Below are positions 1 through 5,700 of a stretch of 7,755 bases of DNA, piece after piece (position 1 is the first letter of the stretch; every line of letters starts with the position of its first letter). The stretch spans positions 1 through 7,755 of the forward strand of contig JANPCU010000141.1 of assembly GCA_031431195.1 (NCBI GenBank). The letters run 5' to 3'. Position numbers and translations under genes: made by a program. A model generated the notes under the pieces. The model did not search any database. It was not told the DNA's origin and worked only from the letters and a program-made list of their open reading frames with translations. Origin of the DNA: TH-plancto1 sp031431195. Its GTDB lineage: Bacteria; Planctomycetota; Planctomycetia; Planctomycetales; Planctomycetaceae.

Positions 1-40
1 GTCCTGCTAGCCCCCCCGGCCCCGCGCCGTGGGCTCGCCA
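1..40 (-). repeat. Possible degenerate REP-like element at the left edge
   Basis: The minus strand reads GGCGAGCCCACGGCGCGGGG and then a G-rich run. The opening GCGAGCC, the following GGCG and the later GCC/GGGGG blocks recall the family seen at 6007-6032 and 7722-7747, but the central CGTMAG is missing and the match is loose. Confidence 0.3.
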
Positions 41-67
41 GACTGATTCTACTGGCTCGTTAAGCTG

Positions 68-83
68 GCTGGCATTTGCCAGC
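68..83 (-). terminator. Hairpin downstream of ftsY, possible weak terminator
   Basis: GCTGGC-ATTT-GCCAGC gives a 6-bp stem (7 bp if the A-T pair closes) that starts 27 nt after the ftsY stop codon. No T-run follows on either strand, so this is not a classical intrinsic terminator. It is the only clear hairpin between ftsY and the left-edge repeat. Confidence 0.35.
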
Positions 84-110
84 GAAGTCTGGCCGCTGAT
101 CGCTCTCCCC

Positions 111-1055
111 TCACACATCCCCGAAGAGGGCATCGACGAACTCATCCGGGGCGAAGACTTGCATGTCGTCGATCCCTTCGCCCAGGCCAACGTACTTCAC
201 CGGAATTCCCATCAGCTGGCGAATCGCGATGACCACGCCCCCCTTGGCCGTGCCGTCCAGCTTCGCCAGCACAATCCCGGTACAGCCCGCCGCCTCGGAG
301 AACTTGGTCGCCTGGTTGACTCCATTCTGCCCAGTCGTGGCATCCAGTACCAGCAGACTTTCATGCGGAGCCCCCGGCAACCGCTTGCCGATCACTCGGT
401 GAACCTTGCCCAGTTCGAGCATCAGGTTCGTCGCCGTCTGCAATCGCCCGGCGGTGTCGATGATGACGTAGTCGGCTCCGATCTGAGCCGCTTTGTCACA
501 CCCTTCAAAGGCGACAGCTGCGGGATCGCTGCCGGATGGCTTGGTCACGATCTCGCACCCGAGTCGCTTAGCCCACATGGTGAGTTGCTCCACCGCAGCG
601 GCGCGGAACGTGTCCCCCGCCGCCAGGACGACCGTCTTGCCGTTCTTCTGGAGGAAGTTCGCCAGCTTGGCAATCGAGGTCGTCTTGCCGACGCCGTTGA
701 CTCCGCAGACCAGAATCACCGTCGGTCCCGACTCGGCCTTCTTCAGCGGCGAGAGCGGCAAGCTCGCGTCCCAGACGGCGTCGCCCTTGCCCTGCATGAT
801 CTCCTTGAGTTTATTGCGGACGGTGTCCCAGATTTCCTTCGGCTGCACCGTGCGCCCGCCGCACTTGGTGCGGATCTCGTCGACGATCGCCTTGGCTGCC
901 ACGACACCCATGTCGGTGTGGATCAGCCCCCGGTGAAACTCTTCGAGCTTCACCTCGTCGAGAATGACCCCCGCCTTGAACAGGTCTCGCACGTCCGTGC
1001 GCAAAATGTCCTTCGTCTTCTGCACGGCGGCCTTGAGTTTGTCAAACAGTCCCAT
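111..1055 (-). CDS. ftsY: FtsY, signal recognition particle receptor GTPase
   Basis: FtsY is the membrane-associated GTPase that receives ribosome-nascent chain complexes from the signal recognition particle (Ffh plus 4.5S RNA) and passes them to the Sec translocon. The 314 residues form a short N domain (about 1-95) and a G domain (about 110-314). Visible motifs are the P-loop GVNGVGKTTS at 118-127, DTFRAAAVEQL from 148, DTAGR at 200-204, AKLDGTAKGG from 264 (guanine specificity) and the closing GLGEGIDDMQVF from 290. The acidic A domain of the E. coli protein is absent, as in many short FtsY proteins. Residue 264 is Ala where the family usually has Thr (TKLD). The start begins the typical MGLFDKLK sequence, so it is probably right, although no clear Shine-Dalgarno sequence precedes it. 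The ZIP transporter gene lies 88 bp upstream on the same strand. Identification is firm. Confidence 0.97.
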   Translation of the reverse strand: MGLFDKLKAAVQKTKDILRTDVRDLFKAGVILDEVKLEEFHRGLIHTDMGVVAAKAIVDEIRTKCGGRTVQPKEIWDTVRNKLKEIMQGKGDAVWDASLPLSPLKKAESGPTVILVCGVNGVGKTTSIAKLANFLQKNGKTVVLAAGDTFRAAAVEQLTMWAKRLGCEIVTKPSGSDPAAVAFEGCDKAAQIGADYVIIDTAGRLQTATNLMLELGKVHRVIGKRLPGAPHESLLVLDATTGQNGVNQATKFSEAAGCTGIVLAKLDGTAKGGVVIAIRQLMGIPVKYVGLGEGIDDMQVFAPDEFVDALFGDV

Positions 1056-1143
1056 GTGTCAGTCATCAATCGTCAGAGAATTGTCAGTGCCCCAGAGGAA
1101 GTGTCAGGGATCACGTGGCCAGTGACAAGTGTGAGTTGTTCTG

Positions 1144-2253
1144 TCAGTCCCGTTCGATCACCTGACCGACAGCTGGTCGGTTCTGCATCTGGTGCGCCCC
1201 GTCCTCTTCGGCCATCCGAATGAACCACGCGGTCGCGATCCCGGCCAAGAGCGCCGCCGTGAGCTGAATCCGGTGGTGCGAGTGGAATTCCATCTCGGGG
1301 AGCAGATCGCCGAGCGAGATGCACAGGAACACTCCGGCAGCAAATGCCAGCGTGTAACCCACCACTTCGGGATGCTGCCCGGTCCAGCCCGAGAAGCCGA
1401 GTAAGAACACGATCGCTCCCAGCGGGCACATCAACGAGTACAACAGGTTCACAGCCAGTCGCCAGTTCGAGGGGCACTTCCCCTCGCGCATCAGCACCGC
1501 GATCGACACCGAATCGAGTGGCTTGTGGAGCAGAATCGCCAGGAACGTTCCAAACCCGACCCACATCACTCCCTGTGAATGCGATCCCGCCTGCATGCTG
1601 GCTCCCAGGGCCATTCCGTCCAGCAGCGAATGCACCGACAAACCAAAACAGACCCCCATCCAGCTCAACTCGCGGTGAGGCTTGGCACCATGCGAGTGGG
1701 CTACCTCCAGCGACACGAGCGCTGGGCCACAGTGCCCCCCGTCGTGATCATGGTCGTGACCATGTGGGTCGGGGACCTCAGCAGTTCCGTGATCGTGAAA
1801 GTGAAACATCCGCAGCAGCAGAAACATCGCGACCATGCCGCACATCATCGCCATCATCGCCGAGTCGATCCGTTGCCCCCCCAGTTCCACCATGGCATGG
1901 GGCAGCAGATGAAACACACTAATCCCCAGCATCAGCCCGCCCACAAAACTGATGAGCAGCTGTAACCGACCATGCGTCAGCGTCACCAGTTTCGGCAGCA
2001 CACCGCCAAACACGGAGGCGAGTACGATCGCCAAGCAGTACACAACCGCGACCGTACTGTGAATCGGTTGCAGCTGATGTCGGTGCGAGGCCGGAGAAAA
2101 GCCTTCGGCGGCCAGTGTGGAGGACAGAGTCGTGAGTGACGCCTCTTCGTTCGCCCACACGGGAGAGACGATCACCACTGCGACGACGACGTACATCGCA
2201 GCCCACGGTGTACCGCTTAGACACCGTCGACAGATCGTTTCCAGCAGACTCAT
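1144..2253 (-). CDS. ZIP-family divalent metal transporter with His-rich loop and signal peptide
   Basis: This is a likely inner-membrane transporter of the ZIP family, which moves zinc, iron or similar divalent metals into the cytoplasm. The reading frame is open up to 2379, but I chose the internal ATG at 2253 (369 residues). It gives a normal signal peptide: basic CRRCLSG, hydrophobic MYVVVAVVIV, then a cleavage site after VWA at residue 34. The extra upstream residues look non-coding. About eight membrane segments follow (roughly 66-87, 99-118, 131-150, 197-218, 228-255, 263-285, 298-318, 329-346). The signature of segment 4 is HSLLDGMALG at 208-217, and segment 5 has HKPLD at 243-247. 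The stretch 151-187 between segments 3 and 4 is rich in His and Asp and probably binds metal. The segment 5 motif differs from the more common HEIPEG form, so metal specificity cannot be read. No clear ribosome binding site or metal-regulator operator was seen. ftsY follows 88 bp downstream. Confidence 0.9.
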   Translation of the reverse strand: MSLLETICRRCLSGTPWAAMYVVVAVVIVSPVWANEEASLTTLSSTLAAEGFSPASHRHQLQPIHSTVAVVYCLAIVLASVFGGVLPKLVTLTHGRLQLLISFVGGLMLGISVFHLLPHAMVELGGQRIDSAMMAMMCGMVAMFLLLRMFHFHDHGTAEVPDPHGHDHDHDGGHCGPALVSLEVAHSHGAKPHRELSWMGVCFGLSVHSLLDGMALGASMQAGSHSQGVMWVGFGTFLAILLHKPLDSVSIAVLMREGKCPSNWRLAVNLLYSLMCPLGAIVFLLGFSGWTGQHPEVVGYTLAFAAGVFLCISLGDLLPEMEFHSHHRIQLTAALLAGIATAWFIRMAEEDGAHQMQNRPAVGQVIERD

Positions 2254-2726
2254 CACGCACCGGGACAAATGGTCAGCCCAACCCCCGAAAGAGAGCCCGC
2301 AGCAACCAAGCCCGGTATTGTCTCGCGATTCGTTCGGACATGCAACCGGTGGCAGAGGACGCACGGCATCTCCCGGCATATCCGCATCTCTGCCAGTGTG
2401 TGCATCCCAAACCTCGCTGAATCATTCTGATTCCCTGGGGCGGTGTGGCGGGAGGATGGTTCTTGTGAGTTGACGTAGGACTTAATGGGACAGCCCCCCT
2501 TTTCGAAACAGTAACACCCTCGGTGAGAGCGGCAGGCGTCAGCCTGTCGAGGCCCTCGCCTGCGATCCCGCGTCTGCCTGGGGACACGCCTCGGCAGGCT
2601 GACGCCGTGCCGCTCTTGCAGACACGATATCCTCTCTTTTTCCACACTGAAGACCCAATGTGGCGTTGTCCGGCTAAGCCGCACAAACCGGCTGTTTTCT
2701 CGACACTCCACACTGAATAAACACAG
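2254..2726. other. Gene-free spacer between the DUF1592 gene and the ZIP gene
   Basis: I see no credible gene in these 473 bases. Open frames on the minus strand of about 150 codons (2253-2711 and 2273-2713) are rich in Arg, Gly and Cys, lack recognisable domains, overlap each other, and run through an inverted repeat. The spacer holds a long imperfect inverted repeat (2526-2616), a short direct repeat TCCACACTGA (2641-2650 and 2707-2716), a small palindrome CGGCT-A-AGCCG (2671-2681), and the 11-mer TGACGTAGGAC (2471-2481), which also occurs on the minus strand at 7187-7197. The promoter of the ZIP gene should lie within it, but I could not place convincing -35 and -10 boxes. Confidence 0.7.
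2526..2616. repeat. Imperfect inverted repeat with arms of 28 and 29 bp
   Basis: The left arm (2526-2553) begins AGAGCGGCAGGCGTCAGCC. The complement of the right arm (2588-2616) begins AGAGCGGCACGGCGTCAGCC. The arms differ by one inserted base and one substitution, and a GC-rich spacer of 34 bp separates them. The core GGCGTCAGCC recurs at 7733-7742 in another repeat. As RNA this would form a strong stem 110 bp downstream of the DUF1592 stop codon, so it could act as a terminator or 3'-end stabiliser, but no T-run follows. A dispersed, possibly mobile repeat is equally likely. Confidence 0.8.
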
Positions 2727-5700
2727 TCATTCCTCGGTCGCCATCTCCCGACCGCGAATCTCGAGAAACTGAGGGCTGCGGACGATCGCCTCGATTGCGA
2801 GGCCCACGCGTTGGTCGTTCTGACTGAGTTGCCTTTGAATCTCGGTCAGCAGCGGTTCATCAGACAATCGCACCGCTCGGCCCAGCGAGTACCCGAGCAG
2901 CTTCTTGGTGAACTGGCGGACGAAGGCGTCTCGGCGGGTCATGCCGAGATAGTGCTTGAGGTCGTCTAACCCAGTAATTGGGGTGCCATCGAACAAAACC
3001 GTCTTGGTGTCAATGGGGAGACCCGCAGCGTCCTTGGTCCGCAGCCGACCGATGCCATCGAACCCTTCGAGGGCAAAACCAAACGGGTCGACGCGCAGAT
3101 GGCACTTGGCACAGGCGGGGTGGTTGCTATGGAGGTCGGTCATCTGGCGTTCGGTCAGCCCCTCGGTCACGGTCTCGGCCAGTGGCGGGACGTTCTTCGG
3201 CGGCTTCGGGAGCTTCTCTCCGAGCATCACTTCGCTGAGCCATGTCCCGCGCAGAATCGGGCTGGTTCGCGAGGCACCCGACTGCTTCGACATCGTCGTG
3301 GCCAGTGACAGGATGCTGCCGCGTGCGTGCTGGCGAACCCCCTCGACCCGTCGCCACTCGGGGCCGAATACGCCGGGGATGTTGTAGTGCTGGGCCAGTT
3401 CTTCGTTGAGGAATGTCGCATCTCCATCGACCAGCGACAGCAGCGATCGGTCGTGCTGGAACAGGTCGGTCAGGACCAAGAGCGACTCCTCATACATCGC
3501 CCCGCGCAAGGCATTGAAGGTCGGGAAGTGCCGCTCGCTCTTCTCGTTGTGGTTCTCGAAATCATGGATGTGTAGCCAGTGCGCCCCGAACTCTGTGGCC
3601 AAGCGGCGGGCCTTCGCGTCCTTCAGCATCCGTTTCGCCTGTGCCACCAGCGTGTCCGCATCGTGCAGCTTCCCAGCTGCGGCAAGTGACAGCAGTTCCG
3701 CGTCCGGACCGGTCGACCAGAGGAAGTAACTGAGGCGACTGGCGAGTTCGGAGTCGCTGACCGGAGCAGCTTTCGTCCCGGGTCCGGGGGTCTCGATGTG
3801 GTACAGGAACATCGGAGCGATTAGCACCTTGGCGAGGGTGAGGCGAAGGGCCTCATCGTGGCTGAGTTCCTCAACTCGCAGATGAGCGTAGAGCGAACGC
3901 AGTTCGCTGGCTTCATCGCCCAGCAGCGGTCGGCGATACGCCTTCGCGGCGAACTCGATCACGGCCTCGATTTGCTGCGGCTCATTATCAATCAGCCGCT
4001 GGCGGAAGGCATCGGCATTGTCCTTCACCGGCTTCCGCAGCGGCTCGAACTTCGGCAGCATGTCGGGCCGATCTTGCGTGGCGAACTGGTAGAGCTGGGT
4101 GAACGCTGTGACCATCTCCAATGGTTCGTGAGCGACATAGAAGTGTTCGTCCCACATTTTGTCGAGCTGGGCGGACTGCTCGTCAGTGAGCATCAGCCGA
4201 CGGAGCTGGTCATCCTCGCGATACCACAGCAGTAGAGTGACCACCTCGTCGACGGGGACGATCTGGGTGTAACACAATGTCGGCGGGAAGAGGCTGCGGA
4301 AGTCGTGGAAGGCGGCCTCGATCCGCTGACGAGCGGGGCTGCCGTCGTTGGTGATGAAGGGGGTGGCCGTTGGCAGAGCGGCAGCGGCGGGACCGGCTGG
4401 CACTTCCAATCGCACGGAGCCATCGCGTCCGGTCTCGGGGTGCAGGAAGCCCGACACCACGAACTCCGACCCGGCCACGAGTTCCGCTGGCAGTCGAATT
4501 TCCATCACGTCGGGTGCATGGACGCACAGGCTCGCCGGTTCGATCGCGCGGCCATCGGGGTGCTTACCGAACTTGTCGGAAGGCAACCCCCACATCGACT
4601 CGGTGGCCCTGTTCGAGTCAGCGGGCGCGTTGGCCACCTCGCTGAACACAGCTGCCATGAACGGTCCACTGATCGACCGCAGTTGCTGCGAGAGGACGGC
4701 CTCGGGCGAGTCCTGAGCGAGCGTCGCCGGGTCGGCTTGCAGGGTCTTCTGGACTTCCCCGGCGAGTCGCCGCTTCTCCGCCGGATCGCTGGCGGCTTGC
4801 CACTGGGCGAGGACCGAGCCTTGCGGGATCACACGGCTGGTGCTGCTGCCGCTCGCCGGTTCGGAGAAGAAGTGCCATACCTCTTTGTTGCCGTGCGAGT
4901 CGGCGTGCGGGTTCCCAGCGAGGATCTCCGGCGAGACTTCCTTCCACAGGTTCCATTCCGTCGTCCCATCGCTGAGCGTCAGGTCGATCGAGGTCAGGTC
5001 GCACGAGTGGTTGTTCTCCTTTGGACTGATGATCAACGCGATCACATCGCCGGGTCGCATCGCCACCCCCTCGAACGGACCGACCGGAAGAATCGTCGCT
5101 CCTTGGCTATTCCCCGAACCGAGTCGTTGCTTGGTGTTGCCTCGTCGCAACTCGAGCGCCCATGCCACGCCGTTCCCACATTCGGGGTGCGCGTGCTGCA
5201 CCAACCCGCTGATCTTCAGCGCGGCCGCCACTGGACTCCGCCAGCCGACGGCGACCGAGAGCGTTGGAGCCGGATGGACCACGATGCTATGGGGCTTGAC
5301 GTTGCCGGGGACACGAACGTGCTGGTCGGACGAGTTCGCGACCACACTCAAGGCATCATCGCCGACCCAGCCCTTAATGAAGTCGTACGTTTCGGCCTGC
5401 TCCTGCTGGCGAATGATCGGCGTCCCAATCGTCGCCGGTCCGCCAGTGCCGATGCCCAGGTACTCCAACCACGCGGCCAGCGAATCGGCGTCGACGCCAT
5501 GCTTCTTCGCGATGTCTTCCACAGTAGGACGGACATCCTTGTCCGTCCCCTCCTTGGTAGACAGGACGGCCTGCTCCACATCGGCAGCAGCAACGAGGCA
5601 CTTCGCCGCTTGCGCGAAGTGTCGGTCCCGACTCTTCGCCAGTTCATCCGACACGCGGCCCACATCCTTGAGCAGCAAGTCCGGTCGCCCCGGAGCGACG

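Noticed and set aside
159..1223. Open frame of 354 codons on the plus strand opposite ftsY
   Set aside because: It lies fully antisense to ftsY, whose GTPase motifs are unmistakable. Its product is Arg-rich with no recognisable domain, as expected from the complement of a GC-rich gene.
1749..1764. CATGGTC-GT-GACCATG palindrome inside the ZIP gene
   Set aside because: It falls in the His/Asp-rich loop, where alternating CAT/CAC and GAC codons produce such palindromes. Protein composition explains it.
2254..2379. Upstream extension of the ZIP gene to an ATG at 2379
   Set aside because: The added 42 residues would sit ahead of a complete signal peptide that starts at ATG 2253, and they look like untranslated spacer.
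2253..2713. Two minus-strand open frames of about 150 codons in the spacer
   Set aside because: They overlap in different frames, cross the inverted repeat, have low-complexity basic composition, and show no family similarity.
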